Shown: positions 13,903 to 20,550, counted from the first letter of the stretch. The stretch: 22,989 bases of DNA from WRDS01 sp964492775 (GCA_964492775.1 CAZBLH010000027.1:1-22989); one strand, 5' to 3'. Made by a program: numbers and translations. Notes: generated from the sequence alone by a model not told the origin.

Positions 13903-14852
13903 CAGAACGGAATCTCCTCGTCTGAGAAGTCCGGTTCCGGACTCTCCTCGATCTCAGGCTCGGCCGCCAACTTCTCAGCCTCCGCGCGCCGCTTCGCCTC
14001 GGCGTGATAGCTCACGAGCAATCTCTCAGCGTTCTCGGCGGTCAGGGCTTCGACGCGAGAGACGCCGTAGTACGCCAGCTGAGCCTGAAAGGTAGCGTCG
14101 GTCACCCCGAGGTCGTCTTTGTGTCGCAGAATGTCAGAGGTAGTCTCAGGGTCCACGAGCACGACCTGAGCGGCCTCGGGAGCGGGCGCAGACTCCGGCA
14201 GGTCCTCGATGTCCTGCGTGAAGATATCGCTCGCCGCCGTCGTGGACTTCACTGCGTCGACAAACGCCCGCTTCTTTGCCATCTTGAGCACGGTGTTATA
14301 AACATCGGCGATGTCGGGGTTCTCTACGCGGTCCCCGGCGATGACTATCTGCCAAGAGCCGTCCACCTTCTTCGCCTGCCTCCCCGGCCCGCCTAGGAGC
14401 TTCTGAGCGCCTGCGGGGTCGGTCTTACGCGTCTCCCAGTACTCGCTGGGCACCATCTCTCCTGTGGGCTCCACAGGCCCGGTGCGCCAGCGGTACTTGC
14501 TCTCCATCGTCGAGCAGGACCCGACGCCGGTACCAAGCAGTTGCCCGGACTCGATGCTCGCGAGGCGGCAGGTGACGATCACCTCGCGGTGGCCGCCCTC
14601 CATCTCTACGCGCTCGATCTCGTAGTCCGGTGCCATCCGGAAGGTCATGGCGAGCTTCTCAGCGCCTGGCTGCAGGAGCGTGGGCTTGTTTCCGCACCCG
14701 GGTATGGTGCCGTAATGCTCGCCGTCGCTCATGACATCGGTCATGACCTGCTGGATGAGGGCGACCTGCGCTACCACGTCGGACGGCGCGAGGTTGCGTT
14801 GTGCGGGCACGCAGGACTGCTCCTGTGGGACGATGGCGATAGCGTTGGTCAT
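13902..14852 (-). CDS. Probable ssDNA-binding/annealing protein with SSB-like C-terminal tip
   Basis: This 316-aa protein belongs to a recurrent phage family with HYGTIPGCGNKPTLLQPGAE (residues 46-65), GVGSCSTMESKYRWR (109-123) and LKMAKKRAFVDAVKSTTAAS (189-208), features I associate with phage recombination proteins of the annealing type. Its final residues, DFSDEEIPF (308-316), closely copy the acidic tip of bacterial SSB (ends DDDIPF), which docks replication and repair proteins. No other SSB gene is visible. It sits between a DUF1351 protein and the initiator in a tight operon, with AGGAGG before the ATG. The tip is seen; ssDNA binding and annealing are inferred. Confidence 0.7.
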   Translation of the reverse strand: MTNAIAIVPQEQSCVPAQRNLAPSDVVAQVALIQQVMTDVMSDGEHYGTIPGCGNKPTLLQPGAEKLAMTFRMAPDYEIERVEMEGGHREVIVTCRLASIESGQLLGTGVGSCSTMESKYRWRTGPVEPTGEMVPSEYWETRKTDPAGAQKLLGGPGRQAKKVDGSWQIVIAGDRVENPDIADVYNTVLKMAKKRAFVDAVKSTTAASDIFTQDIEDLPESAPAPEAAQVVLVDPETTSDILRHKDDLGVTDATFQAQLAYYGVSRVEALTAENAERLLVSYHAEAKRRAEAEKLAAEPEIEESPEPDFSDEEIPF

Positions 14853-15748
14853 GACAGCCTCCTTGCGGTCCCAGTCAGCCCCAGTGAGCCGATGAAGCGG
14901 ATGATCTGGTCACGCTGCTCCAGTGTGCAGGCGACCTCGAAGGCCCAGCCCTCGAGCCGGGCGGGGGCTGCCGGGACGGGCTCGGGCTCGTCGTCACGGG
15001 TGCACTCGACGTGGTCGCAGGGATCGACGCTGCACGGCAGGTCGCAGACGGGTTCGGCAGCAGCCTCTTTCGCGGCCTCCTGCGCCGCCAGCAGCTCGGC
15101 CTTCTCGGCCTCGAAGCGCGCGAGGCGCTCGGCCTCGGCTTCCAGCGCGCGGCTCTTGGCGACCGCGCGGGAGAGGTCGAGGGTCGCGAACAGCTCGGCC
15201 TTGGCCTCGGCCGCGTGCGGCAGGTCGAGCGCGGACAGCGCGGCCTCGTCGTCTGAGAGCTTCATCGCGATCGCGTCGATGTCGGTCTGCGCCGACTTCA
15301 CGCTCACCGACTGGTTGAGCCACTTGGGGTTCTCGATGCGCTCGAAGGGCACCAGTTCACCGGCGATGCCGATCAGCGCGTACCAGTACTCCTCGAGCTC
15401 GGCGCGCTTTTCGGCGCGCATCTCCTCCTCGATGCGCTTGATCTGCTCGTCGATGGGGCCTGACACCTCGGAGATCATCGCGGCGAGCTTCTTCGTCTCG
15501 GCCTCGAAGGACTCGTAAGGCAACAGGTAATGCCGCTTCACGTCCTTGCGCCGCTCGTCGAGCGACCTGTCGAGGCTATTTAGGTAGGCCCGCCACTTCT
15601 TGGCGTCCTTGTAGTCCTTCGCTTCGATTTTCGTGTCGCGGAAGTCAGCGAGCAGCGCGTCGAGGCGCTCGCGCACCTCATCGAAGTTTGCGGTCGGTAT
15701 CGGCAGCGCCGTCAGCTGGGACACTACCAAGGCGGTCGTTCCTGTCAT
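14849..15748 (-). CDS. DUF1351-family coiled-coil protein
   Basis: Residues 20-130 match the DUF1351 pattern: a spaced helix (FRDTKIEAKDYKDAKKWRAY), LDERRKDVKRHYLLPYESFE and IDEQIKRIEEEMRAEKRAEL, all strongly coiled-coil. Residues 185-230 are an Ala/Glu-rich helix, followed by a Cys-rich segment (VCDLPCSVDPCDHVEC) and a C-terminal domain of about 35 residues (WAFEVACTLEQRDQIIRFIG). DUF1351 proteins usually sit beside phage recombination genes, as here. GGGAGGGA precedes the ATG. Molecular function is unknown. Confidence 0.8.
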   Translation of the reverse strand: MTGTTALVVSQLTALPIPTANFDEVRERLDALLADFRDTKIEAKDYKDAKKWRAYLNSLDRSLDERRKDVKRHYLLPYESFEAETKKLAAMISEVSGPIDEQIKRIEEEMRAEKRAELEEYWYALIGIAGELVPFERIENPKWLNQSVSVKSAQTDIDAIAMKLSDDEAALSALDLPHAAEAKAELFATLDLSRAVAKSRALEAEAERLARFEAEKAELLAAQEAAKEAAAEPVCDLPCSVDPCDHVECTRDDEPEPVPAAPARLEGWAFEVACTLEQRDQIIRFIGSLGLTGTARRLS

Positions 15749-15763
15749 CGTTTCTGTCCCTCC

Positions 15764-16276
15764 CTATTGCGGAAATCGTCTGCGTCGCAGCGCTGCTGCT
15801 TGGTCTCGTAGCGGCTCCACCCCCGCTGCTCGCTCGGAGACACCGGGAGCGTCCTCAGGCTCGAAGTCGCAGTTGCGGTAGTAGGCGTCGTCGAAGTCGA
15901 AGGGCTCTGGGATGTCCTCGGGCCGCGTCGCCTTGATGTAGGCGCGGCGCAGGCTGCTCTCGCACGAGAGAACGACACTGGAAGAGGAGTAGATGACCAC
16001 GGCGGCGGGGCCGAAATGCACTATCCAGCCCCGCTCCCTGCACAGCCGCAGGTAGTCCATCGTCTCGACGGCGTCCTCGACCTTGCGCGAGCTGATGACG
16101 CGCTGGTCGGGGTGATAGTCGGCATAGAAGCGCGTCCTCGTCCCAATCGCCGCTGTGCTGCTGGAACTGCGGTAGTACATGCCGCTGGACAACAGGCCCC
16201 GTGCCGCGACTCGGATGTAGCGGTAGCCGTCCTGGTCCTCGTGCGGGCGGGTTACCGGGTAGGTGAACTTACTCAT
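15764..16276 (-). CDS. Hypothetical protein (170 aa)
   Basis: The start ATG at 16276 is set by GAGGAGG upstream and an 8-nt overlap with the ParB-like gene; an upstream Met in the same frame has no signal. The protein is Tyr, Arg and Ser rich with two SSSS stretches (YYRSSSSTAA and VIYSSSSVVL), an acidic patch (DIPEPFDFDDAYY) and a basic C-terminus. It has no recognised family or membrane segment. Position suggests an early accessory function. Confidence 0.65.
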   Translation of the reverse strand: MSKFTYPVTRPHEDQDGYRYIRVAARGLLSSGMYYRSSSSTAAIGTRTRFYADYHPDQRVISSRKVEDAVETMDYLRLCRERGWIVHFGPAAVVIYSSSSVVLSCESSLRRAYIKATRPEDIPEPFDFDDAYYRNCDFEPEDAPGVSERAAGVEPLRDQAAALRRRRFPQ

Positions 16277-17480
16277 AGGTCGCCTCCTCGAGTGCGGCCC
16301 TGAGCGCGGTGAGCGCCTCGGACTCGGCGGGCAGCGGCTCGTATCCACCGGCGATAAGGACGTCCATGAGCGCGACCGTCTCGTCGCCGTTCGCTTCGAC
16401 CAGGTACGGGTAGCGATAGGCGAGGGTCTTCTGTGCGTCCTGGTTCACCTGGGCGAGCACAGCGGCCAGCATGCGGATGAGACCCGTCGTTGCGACATCG
16501 TCGAGCGCGGTGCCGTGGAGCTTAGTCGCATAGCAGGGCGCGCCGGACTCCCATAGCCTCGTCGCGAGGGACTTCAGCGACTCGCGGGTCTCGTAGTCGG
16601 ATACGCTGGCGAGCATGAACACCGAGGCGATGTACTCGATGCGGCGGGCTTCTGCGGATACCAGCTCCTCGCGGGCGGCCTGTGTCGCCTCGATCTCGGT
16701 GTCCTCGTCCGCGTCCGCGTCGCCGCTGTAGAAGTGGATGCGGACGCCGTCCCATTGCCGGGCAAGGGTCGCGAACGCGGCTCCCTCCGGCACCGGCCCC
16801 TCGTGCGAGGTCGAGCCGAGCAATCCGACCAGCGGGCCCTCGTCCTTCGACACGATGGCGATGTTGGCGGCCTCGAGCAGCGCGCGGGCCGCTGCTTCCT
16901 GCGCGGCGTTGCGGTGCTCGCGCTTGAGTTCGGCGACAACGATCGGCCAGCGGTTCCCGGCGTCGATGATGCGCTGGAAGGCTTCGGCGTCGTCCACGAA
17001 GTCAGCCGCGGCGACGGCCTGGTCGAGGGTCACGTCCTGCATCGCGACCTCGTCGCCTGAGACTGTCGCCACGCGGCGGAGGCGCTCGAGCTTGTCGGAG
17101 TCAGCGCCGACCATCGCGGCGGCGTCTGCGGGGCGTACCCCGGTTCGGAGCAGGAGTTGCGCGCCCCGGCTGCGTTCGGTCTCGGTCTCGGGGAAGTGCT
17201 TGTTGCTCGCGACCATCACGACGGCGGACCGCTGCTCGTCGTCGTCGATGATCTGCGCGTCGATGGTCTCCCATCCGAGCTTTTTGGCGGCGGCGAGCCG
17301 GTGGTGTCCGGCATCGACTATGTAGACATCGCCGTCGCGGTAGACGGTGATCGGCTCGATGAGCCCGGCGGCTTCGAGCGATGCTGCGAGCTCGTCAACG
17401 TCATCGGCGCGTACCTTGCGGTAGTGCATCGGGTTCGGGTGCACGTCCGCGGTGGGCAATGAGACTATCTCTGGCGCCAT
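16269..17480 (-). CDS. ParB/Srx-domain DNA-binding protein
   Basis: Residues 5-95 form a ParB N-terminal (ParB/sulfiredoxin) domain: VHPNPMHYRKVRADDVDEL, GLIEPITVYRDGDVYIVDAG and GHHRLAAAKKLG at 58-69, where GHHR replaces the GERR-type nucleotide-binding box. Residues 105-140 hold an HTH-like region. The 250-residue C-terminal part is Ala/Glu rich and unrecognised. Phage members act as regulators, nucleases or partition-like factors; there is no ParA nearby and the prophage is integrated, so partition is unlikely. AAGGAG lies 10 nt before the ATG, after a leader with a hairpin. Confidence 0.8.
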   Translation of the reverse strand: MAPEIVSLPTADVHPNPMHYRKVRADDVDELAASLEAAGLIEPITVYRDGDVYIVDAGHHRLAAAKKLGWETIDAQIIDDDEQRSAVVMVASNKHFPETETERSRGAQLLLRTGVRPADAAAMVGADSDKLERLRRVATVSGDEVAMQDVTLDQAVAAADFVDDAEAFQRIIDAGNRWPIVVAELKREHRNAAQEAAARALLEAANIAIVSKDEGPLVGLLGSTSHEGPVPEGAAFATLARQWDGVRIHFYSGDADADEDTEIEATQAAREELVSAEARRIEYIASVFMLASVSDYETRESLKSLATRLWESGAPCYATKLHGTALDDVATTGLIRMLAAVLAQVNQDAQKTLAYRYPYLVEANGDETVALMDVLIAGGYEPLPAESEALTALRAALEEATYE

Positions 17481-17557
17481 GCGGTATCGTCTCCTTACTG
17501 CCGGGGTGACCGCCCGGCTAACGTGGAGCTCACCTGTTGCGGTGCGGCTCCTGTCGA

Positions 17558-17585
17558 GGCCCCTCGTCTTAGCGGACGAGGGGCC
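17558..17585 (-). terminator. Hairpin in the leader of the ParB-like gene
   Basis: A perfect 11-bp stem, GGCCCCTCGTC (17558-17568) and GACGAGGGGCC (17575-17585), has a 6-nt loop. It begins 18 nt after the stop of the 26-aa ORF and about 77 nt before the ParB-like start on the minus strand. With no U-run it may be an attenuator, processing site or stabiliser. The 123-bp gap it occupies contains no other gene. Confidence 0.5.
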
Positions 17586-17603
17586 GCCCTATCTCTTGCA
17601 GAT

Positions 17604-17684
17604 TCAGCCGCGCCCGTCGCCGAAGCCGAAGCCGAGGCCGGAGCCGATGATCGAGTGAGCGCCCTCTAGAGCCGCGATGCCCAT
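17604..17684 (-). CDS. Gly/Phe-rich 26-aa peptide with strong ribosome site
   Basis: A complete ORF of 26 codons ends GSGLGFGFGDGRG. GGGAGGAG lies right before the ATG, one of the best ribosome sites in the window, followed immediately by a hairpin. No family is recognised. It could be a leader peptide controlling the ParB-like gene or a real small protein; strong translation signals favour expression. Confidence 0.5.
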   Translation of the reverse strand: MGIAALEGAHSIIGSGLGFGFGDGRG

Positions 17685-17715
17685 GGCTCCTCCCTTCTCT
17701 CCTGTCGCGTTGAAC

Positions 17716-17829
17716 TTATCTGCGTGCCTTGCGGCGGCTGCGTCGGCGCGCGAGCACCTTCGGCAGCAGCACACCCAGCTGCTGGTGCCGTATCCACGAG
17801 AGCCGCCTGTCGATTGGTGCCGCCCTCAT
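17716..17829 (-). CDS. Small Arg-rich ORF (37 aa)
   Basis: The ORF starts ATGA-overlapped with the preceding stop and reads MRAAPIDRRLSWIRHQQLG, a short Leu/Val stretch, then RRRSRRKARR. It would be extremely basic and could bind nucleic acid. No Shine-Dalgarno is evident beyond coupling. It fills a gap in the operon but may be spurious. Confidence 0.4.
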   Translation of the reverse strand: MRAAPIDRRLSWIRHQQLGVLLPKVLARRRSRRKARR

Positions 17830-18266
17830 CCGTCCTCCTCGTCAAAACCGCTGTCGTCGGTGTCGTTCCAGTCAGGGCGATCGAGCGACTCCTCGATGTC
17901 GTCGAACAGCTCGCGGGCGATGCGCCAGCGCTCGCGGTTCTCGCTGTCGCGGGGGTTCGCGAAGAACCGCGCCCGCTCCCGCTTCTTCGCGGTCTTGTAG
18001 CGGTTGATCATCTTCACGAACTCGGCCTCTAATCTCTTGCGTTCGGCGGCTATCTCGTCGGCCTTCTCCAGCGCGGCCTCAGCGGCCTCGCAAGCTAGGC
18101 ACAGCCCGCTCTCGGTCGCGTAGTGATAGCCGCACGGGCAGAGGTCGCCAGTGACGGCGCGGAACACGACATGGATGCCTTGGGCCTCAAGGTCGTCGAG
18201 AATCGCTTGCGTATCTGCGTGTGAGCGGCGGAAGGCGAGCGCTACCGCTGCCGTGGTGTCTGTCAT
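17826..18266 (-). CDS. Zn-ribbon coiled-coil protein (146 aa)
   Basis: Residues 43-59 contain Cys43, Cys45, Cys56 and Cys59 (LCPCGYHYATESGLCLAC), a zinc ribbon, followed by a Glu/Lys/Arg-rich coiled coil and a strongly acidic end (DWNDTDDSGFDEEDG). An HTH-like N-terminal helix pair precedes it (SHADTQAILDDLEAQGIHVV). GAGGGGAG precedes the ATG. It is encoded next to RusA but has no known family. Confidence 0.7.
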   Translation of the reverse strand: MTDTTAAVALAFRRSHADTQAILDDLEAQGIHVVFRAVTGDLCPCGYHYATESGLCLACEAAEAALEKADEIAAERKRLEAEFVKMINRYKTAKKRERARFFANPRDSENRERWRIARELFDDIEESLDRPDWNDTDDSGFDEEDG

Positions 18267-18300
18267 ACGCTCCCCTCAGGTCGAGGCCGGGCAGCCTCCA

Positions 18301-18714
18301 CTACCCGGCCTCTTTGCTCCATGCTCTAGGGTGCTGCAAGGGCTCCTTTCTCTCGGGGGTCAGCAGGACTTCGACGCGCGGGTTTTCGCGGTCGATGACG
18401 AAGTGGTGCGTGATGCTGCCGATGTGGCGGTATCCGTCTCCTGCGAGCACGGCGGTGTCCGTCAGCGCGTCGAGGATGTATTTCAGCCCGGCGGTGATGT
18501 TGTCGGGGTCGCGGCGCGCGGTCGGCTCGTGCCACGTGCAGACGAGATCCACGCGGCCTTCGATGGCGGGCAGCCTCGCGGCCTTGATCGCCCAGCCGAT
18601 CGCGGTCTCGGTCTCGCGCTTGAGCCGTGCGCCGACGCGGGCGTTCGTGCGGTCTGCCTTGACGATGTCGTTTAGGCCTGGGAGCCGTCCGGGGATGATC
18701 AGGAGGTGGCTCAT
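18301..18714 (-). CDS. rusA: RusA-family Holliday junction resolvase
   Basis: This 137-aa protein has the RusA core RRDPDNITAGLKYILDAL with Asp69 and Asp71, Lys78 and Asp82, then AGDGY with Asp93, matching the acidic metal site that cuts branched DNA. PGRLPGLNDIVKADRTN at the N-terminus fits the strand that packs beside it. Length is normal for RusA. The ATG at 18714 overlaps the preceding stop as ATGA. It likely resolves recombination or replication intermediates before packaging. Confidence 0.9.
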   Translation of the reverse strand: MSHLLIIPGRLPGLNDIVKADRTNARVGARLKRETETAIGWAIKAARLPAIEGRVDLVCTWHEPTARRDPDNITAGLKYILDALTDTAVLAGDGYRHIGSITHHFVIDRENPRVEVLLTPERKEPLQHPRAWSKEAG

Positions 18715-18974
18715 GGGCGCACCCCCGCACCGAACAGGCGGTAAGTCGCCGTACCGCCATCGGGCGTCACGTTCCTCACGTCGAAGCCCGCGCGCCGGAT
18801 CTCCGAGACCCTTTGAGCGACTGCGAGGACTACAAAGCAGTGGTCGCCGCGCACGAACTCGACCATGCTGTGAGCGCATCCGTCCCGCAGCACGTCTAGG
18901 ATGAGCTGCGCCTGTGGCTTGAGGTGCTCGGAGACCGGCTCAGGCGGCGCGGTCGAGAGTGTGAGCTGCTCCAT
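18711..18974 (-). CDS. Winged-helix protein (87 aa)
   Basis: Residues 20-80 (LKPQAQLILDVLRDGCAHSM, then VAQRVSEIRRAGFDVRNV and a GTATYRLF wing strand) form a typical phage winged-helix fold. The ATG at 18974 is favoured over 18989 because it overlaps the stop of the 2-TM gene as TGATG. It lies just ahead of RusA and could regulate or assist replication. No exact family. Confidence 0.7.
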   Translation of the reverse strand: MEQLTLSTAPPEPVSEHLKPQAQLILDVLRDGCAHSMVEFVRGDHCFVVLAVAQRVSEIRRAGFDVRNVTPDGGTATYRLFGAGVRP

Positions 18975-19150
18975 CAGCCGAACACCCATACGATGTTGAG
19001 TGCCGCCATGAGCAGCAGCATCGCGGCTATGGCCGCGAGCGTGTGCGCGAAAGGCCAGCCGGGGCGCTTATCGAATACCTCGCCGACGATAACCGCGAAC
19101 AGCACGACGCAGACGCTGGCTATGGCGAGCAGACCGGTGTCAGTCAGCAT
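18974..19150 (-). CDS. Two-TM small membrane protein (58 aa)
   Basis: Two hydrophobic segments (about residues 5-24, LLAIASVCVVLFAVIVGEVF, and 36-56, AHTLAAIAAMLLLMAALNIV) flank a short charged turn (DKRPGWPF). AAGGAGG lies 6 nt before the ATG, excluding the longer in-frame ORF. Size and topology fit a class-II-holin-like or superinfection-exclusion protein, but the early-operon position is unusual for a holin. It overlaps its neighbours on both sides. Confidence 0.7.
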   Translation of the reverse strand: MLTDTGLLAIASVCVVLFAVIVGEVFDKRPGWPFAHTLAAIAAMLLLMAALNIVWVFG

Positions 19151-19337
19151 CGTCGGCCTCCTTCGTGGTGCCGCCCTCTTTCTCGCCGAGTGGCGACGGG
19201 CAGGGCGGCGTGGCGGCGGGAGATACCAGGTGATTTCCGCGACCCGGCGGTGCGGGAACAGGACGCGCCGCAGCGCGAGTGAGCGCGCCATAGGCCACGA
19301 GAGCGGCCGCGAGCGCGGCGACGTAGGCAGCGATCAT
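19140..19337 (-). CDS. One-TM membrane protein with Pro-rich tail (65 aa)
   Basis: Residues 2-20 are a transmembrane helix (IAAYVAALAAALVAYGALT), followed by Arg, a Pro-rich stretch and an acidic end (GGTTKEADDAD). AGGAGG sits 5 nt before the ATG at 19337, so the longer in-frame start at 19364 is rejected. It overlaps the 54-aa membrane protein (ATGA) and the 58-aa one. Confidence 0.65.
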   Translation of the reverse strand: MIAAYVAALAAALVAYGALTRAAARPVPAPPGRGNHLVSPAATPPCPSPLGEKEGGTTKEADDAD

Positions 19338-19498
19338 CGGTACCTCCTGCGGCGAGCAGACCACACGAGCGCGGCGCGGCGATGGCGGGCGGCGATCACG
19401 CGCTCACGAATGGCGAGGACGGTGTCGATGGCCCACCAGACGATCACGAGCAGACAGCCGAGCATCAGGATTGAGAGAGCGCCGATGAGGTCGCTCAT
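19334..19498 (-). CDS. One-TM membrane protein with Arg-rich tail (54 aa)
   Basis: The N-terminus is a membrane helix (IGALSILMLGCLLVIVWWAI, residues 5-24), followed by a basic helix ending RRRRYR that would lie in the cytoplasm. The start overlaps the previous stop and the end overlaps the next start (both ATGA); the Shine-Dalgarno is weak, so translation is probably coupled. No family. Confidence 0.6.
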   Translation of the reverse strand: MSDLIGALSILMLGCLLVIVWWAIDTVLAIRERVIAARHRRAALVWSARRRRYR

Positions 19499-19920
19499 GA
19501 GGCATCACCGCCAGCGTCCTGCTCAAGCACAGCCTCCAGTGAGGGGCACTCGGACTCGTAGGGGTCGGCGTTGGGATGGCAGCGGGAGTCGCCCGACAGG
19601 CCGTGCTGTGTCCGGCAGCGCGAGCACGCGGCCTCACAGACCCTTGCGACTCCCGGCCTTCCCTCGCGCTCGCAGACGGTCTTCATCAGCGACTGGATGC
19701 GGTTGTGGCGAGCGATGGCGTCGGTCATGTCAGCACCTCCGGGAAGCCGAGGTGTCCGCGTGAAGATGAGCGCGGTGGACACGGCGATCAGGGCATCGGC
19801 GTAAGACTCGGGGCCGATGTGCCCGGCGTCCTCGAGCGCGCAGACGATGCCGTGGGCGAGGGTCAGCGCGGGGTGTGGGATGTAGCCCTCGGTGCCGGGC
19901 TTGGTGGCGGCGTCAGGCAC
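19495..19920 (-). CDS. Hypothetical Cys-containing protein (141 aa), possible internal start
   Basis: A GTG at 19920 with GGAGGG upstream opens the frame. Residues 1-60 form a helical domain (HPALTLAHGIVCALEDAGHI), and residues 65-141 a Cys-rich part (Cys83, 94, 98, 101, 113 and 125; VCEAACSRCRTQHG). An internal ATG at 19728 has its own GGAGGTG 6 nt upstream, so the second part may also be made as a 77-aa protein. Two formerly separate genes fused in frame is one explanation. No family recognised. Confidence 0.65.
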   Translation of the reverse strand: MPDAATKPGTEGYIPHPALTLAHGIVCALEDAGHIGPESYADALIAVSTALIFTRTPRLPGGADMTDAIARHNRIQSLMKTVCEREGRPGVARVCEAACSRCRTQHGLSGDSRCHPNADPYESECPSLEAVLEQDAGGDAS

Positions 19921-19943
19921 GGCTTCCCTCCTCAGGGTCGGTG

Positions 19944-20009
19944 TCAGCGGAGCTTCACGAGCCCGCCGCGGGACAGGATTTCGAGCAGGTAGGTGAGGAT
20001 GCTGGTCAT
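19944..20009 (-). CDS. 21-aa amphipathic peptide with strong ribosome site
   Basis: The ORF encodes MTSILTYLLEILSRGGLVKL plus a final Arg. GAAGGAGG lies 5 nt before the ATG, which overlaps the Xis-like stop as TAATG, so translation is very likely. The peptide is hydrophobic with net positive charge, able to form an amphipathic membrane-lying helix, like some type I toxins, small regulatory peptides or antiholins. No family; role open. Confidence 0.55.
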   Translation of the reverse strand: MTSILTYLLEILSRGGLVKLR

Positions 20010-20230
20010 TAGTCCTCCTTCTCGGGGACGACCTCGTAAGGGATGCCGAGGCGTTGGGCGAGGGCGGGGACGCTCACGCGCTGGCTGCCCGGCTCGCCGA
20101 CGATTGGCCAGTCCTGCGACTTGGCGGCCTTGTAGGCGGTCGTGCGCGAGCGGTAGCCGAGCAGAAGGCCCATGCGCGGGATGGTCTCGAGCGTCCTGAC
20201 GCGCTCTCCGAGGACGAGGAGGGTGGTCAT
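20009..20230 (-). CDS. Excisionase-like winged-helix protein (73 aa)
   Basis: The ATG at 20230 overlaps the Cro-like stop (ATGA), so the much longer in-frame ORF is rejected. MGLLLGYRSRTTAYKAAKSQ followed by DWPIVGEPGSQRVSVPALAQ matches the wing pattern of Xis/MerR-type small HTH proteins. Located second in the leftward lytic operon, it would direct the integrase toward excision. Xis function is inferred; a simple regulator is the alternative. Confidence 0.7.
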   Translation of the reverse strand: MTTLLVLGERVRTLETIPRMGLLLGYRSRTTAYKAAKSQDWPIVGEPGSQRVSVPALAQRLGIPYEVVPEKED

Positions 20231-20442
20231 GATGCACAACCAGCCGTTGAGTCGCTGGGCAAAAAAACGTGAGTAACCTCGGGTCCGAGTAGGTCGATGA
20301 TTTTGTGCGCGATCTGGATGCTGGCGCGCATGGGATTCGCCTCGATTTTGATGTAAGTGTTGCGCGAGATATCCAGGGCTTCGGCGATCTCCTCCTGTGT
20401 CAGACCCTTGTTGACTCTCGCCGCCTTCAACGAGATTTCCAT
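20227..20442 (-). CDS. Cro-like XRE-family repressor (71 aa)
   Basis: The protein has an HTH_XRE domain: ISLKAARVNKGLTQEEIAEA, LDISRNTYIKIEANP and a third helix. The ATG at 20442 is chosen because AAGGG lies 9-10 nt upstream; a TTG at 20451 is too close to it. It diverges from the S24 repressor across the operator region and is first in the leftward operon, as Cro is. Operator O1 (20449-20461) covers its own ribosome site. It probably represses the lysogeny promoter. Confidence 0.82.
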   Translation of the reverse strand: MEISLKAARVNKGLTQEEIAEALDISRNTYIKIEANPMRASIQIAHKIIDLLGPEVTHVFLPSDSTAGCAS

Positions 20443-20448
20443 GAAAGA

Positions 20449-20523
20449 CAACCCTTCGTTGAGTCATTAAACAACGATACGTGGAGTCTAGTAGCTTTTG
20501 AGCAGACGCGCAACATTTTGTTG
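20449..20523. promoter_or_regulatory. Three operators CAAC-N5-GTKGAGT in the genetic switch
   Basis: Sites at 20449-20461 (CAACCCTTCGTTG), 20472-20484 (CAACGATACGTGG) and 20511-20523 (CAACATTTTGTTG) share the same 13-bp palindrome, and each is followed by GAGT. They match the three-operator arrangement of lambdoid switches. The third overlaps both -35 elements; the second abuts the leftward -10; the first covers the Cro-like gene's ribosome site. Confidence 0.72.
20485..20513 (-). promoter_or_regulatory. Leftward lytic promoter (PR-like)
   Basis: On the minus strand TTGCGC (20508-20513) and TAGACT (20485-20490) are separated by 17 bp, giving a start near 20478 and a short leader to the Cro-like ATG. 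The host tRNA promoter at 22734-22762 is almost identical (TTGCAC, 17 bp, TAGACT), which supports this call. Confidence 0.6.
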
Positions 20524-20550
20524 AGTTTTTTTCACATGAGCCGATATACT
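20521..20550 (+). promoter_or_regulatory. Rightward lysogeny promoter (PRM-like)
   Basis: TTGAGT (20521-20526), 18 bp, then TATACT (20545-20550) lie about 45 bp upstream of the repressor ATG. The -35 overlaps operator O at 20511-20523, where a bound repressor could activate or block it. Confidence 0.55.

Noticed and set aside
14541..15518. 325-aa plus-strand ORF opposite DUF1351
   Set aside because: Ser/Ala-rich low-complexity product typical of antisense reading; no ribosome site.
16269..17480. Plasmid-type partition system
   Set aside because: Only a ParB-like protein is present; no ParA and no centromere-like repeats, and an integrase is present.
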